The notes: generated by a model from the letters alone, not told the origin. Shown: positions 1 to 12,839, numbered from the stretch's first letter. The stretch: DNA of 64,000 bases from Thamnaconus septentrionalis (GCA_009823395.1 CM020513.1:15241001-15305000), one strand, 5' to 3'. Numbers and translations: made by a program.

Positions 1-640
1 TGGCAGCCGAAAGTCAACACCCAGTCACTATTTCATTGAGGAGGTGCTTGCTGAAGTATCAATAAGCTTGCTTCAAAATTTGCCAGGGCTGTTATATAGC
101 TTGACCCACCTGATTCAGTGCATAAACATGTCAGCTTCGCCATCACTTTCCCAACAACCGGAAGAATTTAAGGCATGAGGATACTTGGAGACTGCAACGG
201 CATGCGCGGCCACCAGAACGACGGCCCCTGCAGATACCTGCAGATAACGCATTCTCAGTCTGAACAGAATGGACTGATCATTTGGAGATAGTTAATCAGT
301 GCAGAACATGATAAAGGGATAATGGAGCTGGAAGCACTCACATGCACATTTGGAAATCTCTGTTCATTTGTAGTTTGATTTACTGAGTGTACATAAAAAA
401 AACATGTCTCCATCAAAAGTAACAAAGACAGCAGGTGAACATTTTTCTTTTATTGCCTTGTACATTTCCGAGAGAGCCATTTTTTTTAATGGTTTCGATA
501 TAAATAAACATACAGATAGCATCGTTAGACGGCAGAGAAAATTATTGCTCCTGATGCACCAGCGGAATAATTAATGCTGCTGTTTGTTCCCTTAATTTAC
601 AGAACAGCAGCTGAGGCTGATGTCTGTGAAGGACAATGAC
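1..640. other. Intergenic or intronic sequence, no gene seen
   Basis: Unique AT-rich sequence. No open frame of note and no recognisable repeat. A homeodomain-like AATTAAT lies near 568-575, but the stretch as a whole shows no strong regulatory texture. Confidence 0.6.
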
Positions 641-1560
641 GCAGTAGCTAAAGATAAGCCTTCTCAGTAATTACTATTGACAATTCTTTAAAGGTAAGCC
701 ACGAAAGTGTTCCTGTTGGGTATTGGTTGTTTTCTTCCCTCTGTTCTTTCTTGACGATTACACGGTGCATCAGTAGGAGAAAAAAATGACAAAGGCAAGA
801 GGCAAGAAAAAAAAAAAAGAAGAAAGAAATACATTTCATTAGTCACGGAACACTATTGGACTTTTGACAAGCACAAGTCGATAGAAGGACAAATCAAATA
901 TTAAAATTAAATCCCACCCAGTTAATAAAATATATGGAAAATTACGTTTCTCAGAAATAGTTTGTCCTCACAGAAGCAATTGATTTTATAAATGTGTATA
1001 GAAAACAAAACTAAATAAAAGTAGAATAGAAATAGAAATAAGACAGCCTTTCTCCAGTCAGATGCTTTGCAGACATTAAGTTTAGCTCACTTTAAACATA
1101 AAGAAAAGAAAATGTTGAACAGGTGTTATGTTGACCATTTAACATCTAAACCAAAATGTCAAAATCTTATAATGAGGACTACAATTTGGACATTTGGCCA
1201 ACAACAAATTACCACAACATTCAATAAATACAGTGCACAAAATTCAAAGACAAACCAACTAAATAAATCAAAACCAATTTGATTAGTTGACTGTTTTTTC
1301 TTTTTTACTCTGTGGGGTGAACAAAACATTACTTCTCTGGAGGTGACGGTAGAAGTTACCAAAGAGTGAGACATTTCTCATCCCTCTCATCCTCATCCAT
1401 AGAGTGATCTCGCATTCCTCCTTTCTCTGCCAATACTAGATTCAAAAACACCCAATTCAAAATAGATACATTATATTAATACTATATTTACATGAAAAAA
1501 AAAATGACAGGGAAGTAGTTCCACTAAACTCAAGCACCTGAGGAATTTTCTTAAGGAGTC
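641..1560. other. AT-rich sequence without a gene
   Basis: Low-complexity A-rich stretches (poly-A about 807-818, A/T-rich 900-1060). Two short open frames of 71 codons face each other at 1067-1374 on opposite strands, which is typical of chance frames. Nothing else is seen. Confidence 0.6.
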
Positions 1561-2140
1561 CTTGCATTGTCAAATTAAACTAGCCTCAGCTGCCTGCTGT
1601 GTCACTGTATCTTCAGAGAATTACAACAGCAGAAGAACAGTAGAAAATATCGCAGCAACATCTACTGGCATGGCAGAAAACTCGAAAGTGCTTTGGATGC
1701 CTCGTTTTGTTGCACACGGTCGTGTGGGAAGTGTTTGGTCATTATGCTGTCTAATTTCTACTTGGGTGAGCAGAACATCCTCACAGCTGGTCTTTAGGAT
1801 GGCCATGGCCCTCCCAATGGCAGGAAACTGGGAGGCGCTGAAGTGACTCATAACACATTCAGCTAAAGGGCCTTTTCCTGTCAAGCTTGATTTGTCGTCA
1901 TCTGTCACGCGGTTGTAGGGATTCCTAATGCAGCCGGTCGGACGAAATGTGGCCACATTGAACCAGGTGAGCCGACAAGAGTCAAGACTTCTGCTGCAAA
2001 CGCCTCACTACGGTGTGAACCTGCGGAGTAACGTTGCTCTCACCCCACAAAGTGTGACCGGCACAGACGGGCGGGGCAGGCCGTTGGCGCTGCTTGACAT
2101 TGACGACTACCCGAGATGAACCGAATTGATGTGGTCCCGA
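1561..2140. promoter_or_regulatory. Possible regulatory block, weak
   Basis: Non-repetitive, somewhat GC-richer sequence with an AP-1 consensus TGACTCA at 1844-1850. Overlapping short open frames of 94 and 111 codons on opposite strands match nothing I recognise. The texture is compatible with a conserved non-coding element, but no single motif is decisive. Confidence 0.25.
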
Positions 2141-3120
2141 CATTTTTCTTGATTGTATTTTGTTTATGTTTGCCGTCCGAGATGCACCATTAACTCATTG
2201 TCACTGTTATTAGTGTGCAATACCACTGCCGCGTGTGAGGCATATGCTTCCATCAAACTCTCATTAACCTTGTGTCTGATTATGTCCTGCATGGTCAGAT
2301 TACTCTCCGAGATTCCCGCTTGCACAACAGAGTGGCTATTTGCAGCTCAATGATGATTAACGGTCCAAACAAAAAGATGCCCTCTAGGCTGAGCTCAGAT
2401 AACCATGACGCCATTGGGAGCCTCAGGTGTCGGAGGAAACATGAGGCATGTCCAATATATCATCCATCGCTTTTGTTCTCAAAGTCAGTCAGTTTTTCCT
2501 TACTTACCTCAAACTGGGGTGAGGACATTTTATGCTGTGTATATTTGTTGTTAGTCTGATGTGTGTCTAACGTGTTTAAATGTTGAAACATTTCAATATT
2601 TTCGCTTTGGTTTTAGTAGATAAACAGGTTGACAGTCATAACATCACAACAGTCACTGCACTTTTATCCTTTGGGGGCAACTAAGGCTCTTGCAGTCATG
2701 TCCAATAAATGTTTCACTGAGATGAAATGTCGCAGAAAGTGGTCTGTCATAGGAAGTAAACAACTCAAGTCTAAGTTTGTCTAAGTAACAAAGTGAGAAG
2801 AATTGTATTTTACTTGAAAGGAACTTGTAGTTTGATTTTCTGTCAAGCATGATCTAGTATTTAAGCTAATTTTTGAAAGTCATGACTCGGCATCTTGTTA
2901 CGATAACCATCCCTATTCAGGAGCAAATGGCTGTACATTATATGCACCGTATGGCTATGCAACTCCCCCCTAAAAAGTAGGGATAGAGTGAGACCTTGTG
3001 TGTCAACTAATGTTTAGTGCAGAGAGGTTGTTGGTTGTTGATGCAGTTGTGGGAAATCCATTCTGCACAACCACCTTGACTGGTTCATGTGCTGCGTTGC
3101 AATGCAAAAGTTAGGAAATA
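2141..3120. other. No gene seen
   Basis: Unique AT-rich sequence with only short chance open frames. No repeat family was recognised. Confidence 0.6.
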
Positions 3121-3194
3121 TCGACCCATTGATCTTGATCCAAAACTAAAAGGGTTTTTATTTTTCTTTCTTTTCCCCCTGGCTTTTCCACCAG

Positions 3195-3323
3195 TGTGAT
3201 ATTTACAGTCGGCCTCTGAGAAATCCTGCCTGGTCAGCAGTTTAAAGTCTTTACTGTACAACCAAAAACAGGGCAAAAGTGAGAAGTGTAACTTTTCGCT
3301 GGGAAGATACGGCAGCATGTGAG
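3195..3323 (+). other. Splice-flanked, non-coding exon-like segment
   Basis: A long pyrimidine tract (about 3158-3193) ends in CCAG at 3191-3194. The segment after it ends in GAG directly followed by GTAAGT at 3324, which is a consensus 5' splice site. The 129-bp insert has stops in all three forward frames, so it cannot be internal coding sequence; if real it would belong to a non-coding RNA or a UTR. Chance pairing of splice-like signals is quite possible. Confidence 0.2.
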
Positions 3324-3346
3324 GTAAGTGCAGAAACCGCTAATGG

Positions 3347-3364
3347 AAAAAAAAAAAAAAAAAA
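3347..3364. repeat. Poly-A run
   Basis: Uninterrupted run of 18 A. No SINE or LINE body or target duplication is visible beside it. Confidence 0.9.
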
Positions 3365-3469
3365 TGAGTGCCACGCTGTGAGGAGGTCACACACCCACCC
3401 AGCCTGACACACGCACACCTATTTACCAGTGGAGACAGTCACCTCAGCAGTTAGCTCTGGTTGTTCAAA

Positions 3470-3900
3470 GGGCAGGGGTGAAATAATTAAAAGGGCACCC
3501 ATTGTACCGCGGAGGCCAACTGCCGTGCGAAACTCCTGGATGCATCAAGGGTGATGAAATTAAGAGCAGAGACCACATTTCACCCGGCACCGGGAGTGAA
3601 ATTCTCCATTAGAACGCCACCTAATTGACCACTTCGGCATGTTTTTTCCTCACCTGTTGGAGCCCACTGCCGAGAAAGGCCAGCATCATGTGGGAGGGGC
3701 GCAGAGGCCACGTTTCAACTGCCGTTTTCCGTTGGGAACCCTCGAGAACCATCGAGTTAAGACCTTAGTAAGGGCACCTTCCAGGGCATTGCTCCACAGC
3801 GTCTTTCCATTAAAAACCCGGCTGTTGAATCTTCTTTCTGCAAAGTGGCCCAGCGCTGTGCCGTATTTTAGTCCACTGTAATTTGCAGTGCTTTATAAGC
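3470..3900. promoter_or_regulatory. Candidate conserved non-coding element
   Basis: Unique sequence with TAATTA at 3484-3489, CCATTAG near 3606-3612 and CTAATTG at 3621-3627, set in moderately GC-rich, non-repetitive DNA. Homeodomain-type cores in such a setting are typical of developmental enhancers. Conservation is not testable here, so this is an inference. An 80-codon open frame at 3639-3881 is regarded as chance. Confidence 0.35.
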
Positions 3901-5531
3901 TCTAGGAGAGATGACGGTTCATCCAGATAATATTTACCCACTGAGGACACACTGCGAGCACATTTACATGTGAGTATTTTACTCCATTTGGCACAGCTAC
4001 ATAACTGCCAACTGTTGTCAGAAAGAGAGAGATTTAAAAAGTAGTCGCTTGATCAGTTACAGATAAAGTTACTTCAAAGAAATAAGAGGTGAGTTTCAGT
4101 CGGTGGGTTTCAGTTGACTTGTAGGGCTCACGGCAGATGGGGGTCAGAAAGTGATTGTAAATGCATAAACACAATCAAAATGCCCGAGTGTTGTGCCGTT
4201 TAAAGCTTTACCAACCAAAAATCTAACTGGGTGGAAAGAACACAAAGGTTGTTTTTGAGTTGCGAGAACTGTAATTCATGAAGACCAGAATTGCAAAAGC
4301 TAATGGAGAAATGGCAGAATAGATAAACAAAAATTTAATCATCCAAAGCCTTGGGGAGCAGAGTCAGACAGGATTCGTGTAGTGCAGTGACCACTTTGTG
4401 AAAAAAAAGGCTAGTCAGTATTTTAGTTTAGTAAAATATGTGGGGCTACAGCCCAGTAAAGTTTTTGAAACATAATGTTAAGATTTCATCCCAACCGGTA
4501 GAGTTTATTCAACAGCTTGTATGTTGCACGTCAGCTGTCTTTGGTTTTAGCTTTGCACTGTGGGGTGCCCATCACTTTGCCATTCATTTTCTTTACGCTG
4601 TCCTAGTGCGTCAGGGTGATAGGTTTAGGATGTAATTTGCGAGATTGATTGCTTCCACGCCGGGAAAATTGCTTAACTCATAAGAAAAATCTTTTTTTTC
4701 CCGCCATGTGTAGAGGTTGTACCCAACATGTCTAGCGATGTTTTGATAAGACCTGCCATCCATGCATGAATCACAAAGCAATGCACAAGTACTTGTTCAG
4801 TAATTATCAGTGAATAACCAACACACGAAGATGACTATCTAACAGCAGTGAAACAGGTTCATGTGAAATTCCCCCCCAAAAAAAGAAAAGTTGTATCAAA
4901 TCTGGATGAATGTTTTTATTGGTTTTAGTCTCATTTGAACTATTTGAACTTTGCGAGGCATTGAGCCTGGGATTCTTTGCGAGGCTCCTGTTGCTGTTTT
5001 AAGTGGCTCATAGTGGCACACAACATTGTCCTTTCCATTGCTTACAATGCGTCAACTTGTTAAACATTAAATGTGTGCAGTGTGTAGTGTACGTGGATGA
5101 CATTGCATTGGGTAGATTCCAGTGCCTCGTGTCACTTCGCATTTCGCCAAAATGTGAAGGCAGAATACCTCTATTATTCGCATTTATGAGCCACGCACTT
5201 ACTGAAATCTTTTTCATTTTTTCACAAAACAGCAGCTCCAATTTGAAATGTAAATGCTGCGACCTTAACTGCCTCACAATTGCAACAAGTAACCACAACT
5301 TTGTCATCTTTGGTCTGATAATATGGCTGTTGCCTTATATGTTGCAAGCTGTGTGCAGTGAAAACAATCTGGAAGGGAGCCTTCTTTAAAGCAACAAAGT
5401 AAGTCATGAGGCTGCATGGTCCAAATGGTACAAAAAGAACACAACGTTTGCGCTGCATCCAACCCAAGGTCACAAGATGCAAAAGATGCCTGTCAGTAAT
5501 AATTGCTGCGTTAGAAGTATAAGAAGTGGTG

Positions 5532-5532
<1 letters not shown>
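3901..5532. other. No gene seen
   Basis: Unique sequence. A 128-codon open frame at 5003-5389 contains YVDD by chance but has none of the surrounding reverse-transcriptase motifs. No repeat body was recognised. Confidence 0.55.

Positions 5533-5561
<29 letters not shown>
5533..5561. repeat. (CA)n microsatellite
   Basis: About 14 uninterrupted CA units. Confidence 0.95.
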
Positions 5562-5565
<4 letters not shown>

Positions 5566-6679
5566 TTTTGCAGATGCATCCGCACTTGTACAACAGAGAG
5601 CAGGCAACATGCCACAGCTCTGACAATGGCCGGGTCTATATCTGAGATGTCCGCCTCAAATTCCCCCACGAATGAGAGTTTTGTCAAACACAGATATTTG
5701 ATATTCTGTATTTTTTCTGTTCAAGCATCTTTTTCAGCTCAAGGTAAAGAATCAAGGTTGTGTGCATTTTTCAGTGAGCGTCCAGCGTCTTTTCTGCTGA
5801 AGACTGCAGGACTCCAGATGGGTTCACACTGCAGTGGGTTTGTGCGTTGGTTGTTTTGGCAGGGTGAATCCCACCTGGTTATAATGCTAGTTTGGTACCA
5901 TGAAGGGACATTGTTATTTTAGCTCCCTGGGCCTGTAGTGGCACATTACTGGAGAGATATAAGTGGCTGCAGCAGCAGCATGATGATGACTCCAGTGGAC
6001 AAAAAGTTGAGTCGGCCTCTATTTCTGCTTGTGTAGAATCTGCATATTGTTGGGCACCAGTGTGGACAGATAAATAAAAGATAAATAAATGGGGAACTGA
6101 ATTTCACGCACAGCGCAGACAAAGGATTCAAGAGATTCTTTATTTGCTTGCACAAGTAAGTACCGCTGAAATACAAAATCAAAAAGTAGTTAAATAAACC
6201 AATACAATGTCATCCAGGCCTCAGTCTGAAAAGCAAGAGAACGGCTGACCTGACCCAAAGAAAAGAGGAATTATGAGCCTTTCCCTGCGCTTTGTATTTC
6301 CTCAACACCGATAAAAAGCACTGTTTGGTAATAGTGGTGGCAGTGAAATAAGTATTTTAGAAAGAATACATTTGATAAGGAAAAGCTGAAAAACGGGGTC
6401 AATCAAGATTGGATGACCCACTTTCACCTGAGCTTTTTAATTTTTATACAGACTGTTTTAAGTTTCAATGGGTTGAAAGAAGGATCTTTGAGAGTCAGTG
6501 CCAACCAAATTTCTTTCATCAAAAAAAGAAATTAGTTCATGTATTTTCCTCAACATAACCTGCCAGTGCCACAATTAGGATTTAAACCTAAAACAGAGAG
6601 AATATAATCCTAATTTAAATACAATAATTCTAGACTAAGTTAAACATGCTTACAAAAAAAAATCAAATTCCCCTCCAGT
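5562..6679. other. No gene seen
   Basis: Unique AT-rich sequence. A short AAAT-rich stretch lies at 6065-6090. Open frames are all under 100 codons and unrecognised. Confidence 0.6.
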
Positions 6680-7160
6680 GACTCACAGACGGCCCGTGCA
6701 GAGGTCCATTAACGCTGGCAAGACAGAGAGGCCGAGATGAGTTCTAAATGCCTCGAGATGGAGCCATCTATTGTCACTCAAGGGCAAATTGTTGGAGGTC
6801 AACAATTACTCAGCAAGCGGCGAGTTTGATTCCCGGTGCTCAGACAGCAAATACACAGCGTGCATATACAAATTCGGACTTGATGAAATTTTTTGGAAAG
6901 TTACGCCCTGGCATTTAAAATTTAAATTGATGGGATAAATGGGGTGAGGGTCCTCCAGCATGGCGGGCGATCTGTTTGCATTAATTATGGGCCTAATAAA
7001 GTTTGTTGAAGTGCCAGCGTGTGATTAATATTTGTTTTAATTTCATTCAAGTTCTGAGTTAACACACGGCCATCAATATTTAATGTTTTAGTGAATATTC
7101 ATTATTGCCTGCGATAGAGGAATTGGTAACTGGTGCAGTGGCCCCCACTCCTTTTGTCTG
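6680..7160. promoter_or_regulatory. Strong candidate conserved non-coding element
   Basis: About 480 bp of unique sequence with dense homeodomain and POU-type motifs. TTTGCAT at 6975-6981 runs directly into TTAATTAT at 6981-6988. TGATTAATATTT follows at about 7022, and there are TCAATATTTAATG and ATTCATTATTG segments at 7073-7110. A perfect 8-bp inverted repeat with a 5-nt loop lies at 6787-6807. There are no open frames of note and no repeat. This is one of the most enhancer-like stretches in the window; the call rests on texture only. Confidence 0.45.
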
Positions 7161-9300
7161 CGTGAGGCAGGAAAAGTAAACACTTCCGCCATCTGTCACA
7201 TCTGCGTTGAGTAAGTTCATGCGAGCGTCGGTGCAGGAAGTGGGGCAGAACAATGGGAGGCGGCTCAGTTATTTGTTGTTGAATTGTTAATTGTGTTAAT
7301 AATGCATCTTTTGTCAGTCACACAGAAGCAGCAATACTGCACCATTTTTTTCTCTCTCACCAAAAAGCAAGCGAAAGGCACCCAATCATGTTCGCTGTTT
7401 CAAATGACTCACATGCCTAAAGTGAGGTGGGTGCGGTTCAGCTGATTGACGTCATTTGTGTCGCTCCCCTTCGGCTACAGAAGAGCTATACTTTCAATAT
7501 TTGAGCACATATGTGTGATTAAGTGCACAAACAATTCAAGGTTAAAAGGAGCTGTGAGGACAGAGGTTGGAGGTTGCTTGACTGCATGCATACATATATA
7601 TATTGATGCAAAGTGATGGTTTCAGTGAGGAGGCTGCGTCACGAATGAATTCCTGCCAGTGTCGGGGAACATCAGATCATTGTGATGCCCAGATGTTCAC
7701 ACATGCAGCAGCGTGTTCATACATGGAGGGAATGTTCCGGCTGGACGGGCAGGGACGGCGCTTGGCTTTCTAAACACACACACATGCACACACACGCACA
7801 AAGTGGGGGAGGAGAAATTTTCTGAGTTGAAGGCTCTGCAGGGTTGGATGACGACATGCACATGGCTACTTTTAACATTTCATATTTCATATTGCCAAGC
7901 CTACCTGTCTCCACCAGGATGAACCACAATGACGACTGCCATGTGAGCGTGATTAAGTCAATTATGATCGGCACATTGTGCTTATTCATCCGCACGTGTT
8001 CCCTTATTTGCATGCAGATAGAAACACTCTATTACAGTCAGTTCATTTATCAGTTGCTTAGACTTTTGATATTAAGTAAACAATCAATGGATACAATTCA
8101 CGGTGCTGCAAATCCACTTCTGTTGGACTGTTAACAACTTACTGCTGTGCATTTTGGATATACCACATACATGTTTTTCTTTTATGACTTGCCCATTCAA
8201 CCAGCTTTTGGGTTGAGTCCTAAGGAAGCATGGAGTAGGGGAAATTTCCCAGATGTCGCAGACATTATACAGTGAAGCATGAGTTTAAAAACAAACAAAC
8301 AAATAAATGAAAAAATAGCCACGCATGTGCAAACTCCAGCTCAGGCAAGCCGTTTATGTGTGATAAGAGGAATTTGACAAATAGAGGCGGTGTAAAAATA
8401 TTGAGCAAAGGCATGCGGAATGGCTAAAGCAACTTCAGTAAATATCATGAAAATCTCTTTGGGAGTTTGCTAAATCACGGTCTTCTGCAGTCTTCATGGA
8501 TTCAGTCAGTCCGTCAGATGCACCTTAACGAAAATTTAAAAACCCACCTGACTGCTGTCTGTCATGCTGGGTGCTCCTTGACAAGAAGCTGTTTGATGTG
8601 GTGTTTAACCGCAGCAAAATGCAGAGAGACTGCTGCTTCACGCACCACTGACTTAAGGAGCTGAAAAGTATGATGAATACAAATGAAATCAGATATTTCA
8701 TCTCAGTCTATGTAAAACACTCGGGCTTGTTAAACATTCCACAGGGCATAGCCAACGGAAGGCTGCAAACCAAGTTGGCTGTGTAGGTGGGTGGGGCAGC
8801 AGAGGACTCTGCCTCGGAGATAACGCAGGTTTTTTCTCATGGGATATCACAGATCACTAATGTAGAATAGCAAAGGAAAACAGCCCAAAACAATGATCAG
8901 GGTTACAGTGGGGTAGCATGCAATAGAGCAAAAAATGTCAAAGCATAGCATTAAACCACATTTTAAAAATTCTCTCTGAAGCACATAAAGCTGTCTCTGT
9001 TGTGCCATAGGCCTAATGGCACTTCAAACAACATTCAATAAAAAAAAGATCATAAAAAAATAAAATAAAAGCATTTTAAAGGCTGCAGTGATGGAGTGCT
9101 TGTGTTGTATAAATGCATTTGAGATGAATCTGAACGAAATTGAAACATGGCATACATCATGCGCTATTTTAAATCCCGATCTGATCTCAAAGCTTGATGG
9201 CAGAAAAAGACAGATCTTATGTTTGTTTGTTGTTTTTTTTTAATGAAAAAAAGGCTTAAAAGAGCCCTCAGGAAGGCTCAGAATGGGCTTGTCAGATCTA
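7161..9300. other. No gene seen; minor motifs
   Basis: A perfect cAMP-response-element palindrome TGACGTCA lies at 7447-7454. An imperfect CA-rich tract lies at 7772-7801, and AAAC/AAAT-type simple sequence at 8287-8310. All open frames are short and unrecognised. Confidence 0.55.
7447..7454. promoter_or_regulatory. CRE-type palindrome
   Basis: Exact TGACGTCA, the consensus for CREB/ATF dimers. About one chance occurrence per 65 kb is expected, so it is weak evidence without a promoter beside it. Confidence 0.3.
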
Positions 9301-9520
9301 ACTGACATCTGCCAGCGACACTTAAATAAGGTCACAGGGGTGACGGTGAAGAGACAATTATTGATCTTGTAGATAAGCCTTTTTGATATATCAGAATGAT
9401 TGTTATCGCCATCGCGATTTCCCAGAGATTTCCCCCAGGGAGTGCACATCCCCAGCGCTCTTCTGTTGTCTGCTGCCGGATCTCTGAGGCACATCAATCT
9501 ATGACGTGCTCACAATTATG
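9300..9520. promoter_or_regulatory. Candidate conserved non-coding element
   Basis: Unique sequence with AATTATTGAT at about 9356, GATAAG at 9373-9378 and ATCGCCATCGCGAT at about 9405-9418. The texture is compact and non-repetitive. Inference only. Confidence 0.3.
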
Positions 9521-9979
9521 CCACCTGCAGTCTTGGCTGCAACTGTCTCTGAGTTTCAGAAGTGCCATTACCAGCCACTTTTCCCTCAGTAAACCTTCAC
9601 CTCTTATGTCGCACATCACTGAATCCATTTCTTCAATTGTTGCCACGCAAACTGTTACAGAGTGAACACATCCAAAACATAATGTTCCTGTAGAGCTCGA
9701 TGACTATGGCTTGTTAACCAGCTAAAGAGAGGTAAGCTTGAGCTTCATACGTTAAAGATACAAGCTTAACTGCGTAGTGACTGGAGTTGACGTTCCCTTT
9801 GTGTCATTTCAAGTCATGTTTACATCACTTGAAAGACTAAACATACTTGGCAAAGATGAAGTAGAAAACTTCAGCTTGCATGCTCCTGCCTGATCGCTGC
9901 CATGGATTTCATTTGCTGGGGTTCCACAAGGCGCCTTTCCACTCCAAGCCCTGGCAGTGTCGAACAAACACTTAAGACA
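9521..9979. other. No gene seen
   Basis: Unique sequence. A short 89-codon frame ends inside it and is not recognisable. Confidence 0.6.
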
Positions 9980-10290
9980 CATTCGCTAAATAGGAGTCTC
10001 AGTGGGGCGTTAACCAGCTGAAGAGTGTCACCCCTCAGCTTGACTATTTCGTGATAAACGTAATCGTGCGTTCACTGTCCAATTTCCGCTAAATTTCATT
10101 AATGATCCTGGGAAACTGAAATCTGGCCCCTAGTTCAACTGGCGACGGTAATCACTCCAGTTCGACCTGAGAGGCTTCCTGTAAGGAGCCCTTTAATAGT
10201 TTCCCAGAGTCACTGCTGGATCACAACGCCAGCATGGTCCTCCTGAGCCGGTGCAGCCGCCTTTAAACAGTGAATTTCTCACTGTGTTAT
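9980..10290. promoter_or_regulatory. Candidate conserved non-coding element
   Basis: Unique sequence with GATAAACGTAAT at about 10053 and CATTAATGATC near 10098-10108, moderately CpG-containing and free of repeats. Inference from texture. Confidence 0.3.
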
Positions 10291-12200
10291 CGTTTTAGCC
10301 TGAAGACAGAGATACAGTGGGGTAAACTGGCCCTTTCACGGCACACGTTCTGCTGGACAAAATGGTCTTATTGTGAGCTGCAGAAATTTCCCTGTGAGGA
10401 TGGATCCTCGGGGGGACAGTCGGCAATCTCTTTGAAGAGAGACGAACGGCAGCCGCAACTCCGCAGGACCCGTGGATAAAGAGAGTTCTAAGCAGGACAA
10501 TGGTCAATAAAGCCTAAAATAAGAACAAATCCAGTGGAGGAATACATTATAATGAATGACCCCAGGAGACGGATGTAAGAGACAGAACTAGATGGCCCCT
10601 TTACAACATATCAAAGTTAATCTGTCTGCCAATAACTGCTAGAGGTACAGACCTAACACTGACACACACAGTTGTTGGCACCGTCAGTTGTGTATCGAGG
10701 CACGGACAAAGCTAAACTATCCCTGGAAGCATGTATGAAGGACTAAGCCGACTGAAACTGCATGTAGGATTTCTTTCAGAGATAGACTGGACTCATTACA
10801 TACCCTGGTAGGACTGGTTTATGCGACTCAAAAGTATTGATTTAATCCATATTTTTAAACAACTCATGGAATTATGAGTATTGCCAATCAGCATGGTAAC
10901 AAACAAGGCCGTCTGTGTAGCTCAACCTCGTTGTCATTCCTCAAATGTTGACTGCTATGGAACAGCAGTGTATTTTAAGCTTGTGCCGACTGTGAGACTG
11001 CGTACCTTCTTATCTTGACATGAGATAACTGTGGATCTGTACTCATTAGCTGCCCCCTGTATTAGCAATGCAGTTGTCATTACTTGCTGGAGCTCAGACA
11101 GCCCATGGTTTGCTGTGGTTGATACCGTAAGAGCCACAATGGTGATCTACAGCAACAAATCCTTTGCAGGTGAAGGAAGTCTTCAAAAGGGAAAAAGCAA
11201 GTTTGTCAACATAAAAGACAAGAAGACGGAGAAACTGGACCTTAGACAGGAGGTCCAGGGGTAAAAGCATTTTTCACACCTGGCTACACAGGTACAGTAA
11301 ATCATGGAACGTGGAGAAGAGGGTTTGGCGACCCGTGTCCCCCACCTTTCAAATCCCATCTCCCTCAATGAAATCAGGTGTCAGGGTTTGCCGACGATGT
11401 CGTGAAAACAAGCCAAACTCGATCACTGCTGGAGCTGTCAGGGCTGTTGAGAGCGCTGATAAAATAACCTAATAAAGGGGAGAGACTTCAGCCAGGTATA
11501 GGGCCACTGTGGACAGCAAGCCAGACATCATTTTACAGTGGAATCTGTGAGATTGTAAAAAGAGTGAAGCAACTGAACCTTTTAAAGCCCGCAGTAAATG
11601 TGTGCAGTGTTTGCAAAACGTTTTAGGAAGTAACAAAAAATGTATTTTATTATCATGGAGTGAAAAAAAAAAAGAAAACAGATGGAAACTGGATGTTTTT
11701 ATAGCAATGTTTCCAACCAAAGAGAAAAGTCTGAAGCTCATAAAGAAGAGCAGCATAGATTGGAAACTTCAAAGGAAGCAGGAGGTTTTGTCTTGAATTG
11801 TTCCAAATAGACAAACAATTTAAAGAATCAGAATTTCAAATTCACATTCACATTTCAAAAGTGGAGCACTCCCACGGTTTGACCGACCCAATTATGCGGC
11901 TGAATTAGGATTTGGCTGAATGACTCGGCGAAAAGTTCATTTTTCTTTCCCTGATCTCAAAATATGTCTGAACCGGAGCTTGAAAAGAGTCAAAGCAGAG
12001 CAGCCGTCACACGAACACCGAGTGAGAAAACCGGCAAAACGTATCAGTTAAATACAACAAGCAGCGGTGACAACGCTTTGTTTATGCTTTCCATAATCAC
12101 AACTTGCCAAAAATCCATACAATGTGGACGTCATGTGAGGCCCACACACAAGCAGACCTTTCAAAAACAAGCATCAAGCTGTCATCTAATTGCCAGTGTC
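10291..12200. other. No gene recognised
   Basis: Unique sequence. An acceptor-like CTTTGCAG at 11162-11169 precedes a lysine-rich open stretch ending at 11264 (described under findings). Other frames are short. A poly-A-like interruption lies at about 11665-11675. Confidence 0.5.
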
Positions 12201-12204
12201 TTTT

Positions 12205-12450
12205 TTTAAACTGATTGAGGGCATAATTTCCTCGTTCAACCGCCAATTATCATGATTTTAGCGAGAGAGCCTTGACACTCTATGAAAATCCAGAGGATCA
12301 GAGCGAGTGGTTATTATTACAAATTTGACTTTGTGGCGCTGCTCATTGAACGTCCGTCACGGAGGCAGCAGCCAAATTGGTTGGATTTCTTGAAGGTGAC
12401 TAAAAATTGCAGCAGTCTAATTGGCTACTTGGCTGAAAGAGCCAATTTCT
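12205..12450. promoter_or_regulatory. Candidate conserved non-coding element, weak
   Basis: Unique sequence with CCAATTATCATGATTTTA at 12243-12260 and TCTAATTGGC at 12416-12425. Homeodomain-type cores occur in non-repetitive DNA. Confidence 0.28.
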
Positions 12451-12839
12451 TCAGTAAGCACTTCAGTTTAAAACATATTAAACACAAAGAACATAGAGCA
12501 TATATGCTGCAACCACACTCTCAATTTTTTTAATGCTTAAAATCAGTGCATGATGCAAAATTTTACTTACATTCATTCCAATAACAAAAAAAAGTGCAAT
12601 TTCAATATCAACCCACCACCTTGTGTTGCCGGAACTCTTTTATTTTTATCTGAGGCCACAAGGACGAAATAAAGCACAGAGTTAAGGCAGCAAATATGAC
12701 ACATGTGTCACATATGTCTACATGAGTTATATATCTTTAACACAATGTTCATGCGTCAAGCTGTCTTTAGAGCATGTCTAATTCAAGCACCTCTTTAACT
12801 ACCCTCTATTAAGCTCATACTTGTTCAGAAATTAAACCT
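12451..12839. other. No gene seen
   Basis: AT-rich unique sequence with nothing recognisable. Confidence 0.6.

Noticed and set aside
5003..5389. YVDD inside a 128-codon frame, reminiscent of a reverse-transcriptase catalytic box
   Set aside because: No other RT palm or fingers motifs lie around it, the frame is short and Cys/Leu-rich, and no LINE or LTR structure is nearby. A chance tetrapeptide.
6824..6842. Second B-box-like string (GAGTTTGATTCCCGG)
   Set aside because: No A box and no cloverleaf; it lies inside the enhancer-like block.
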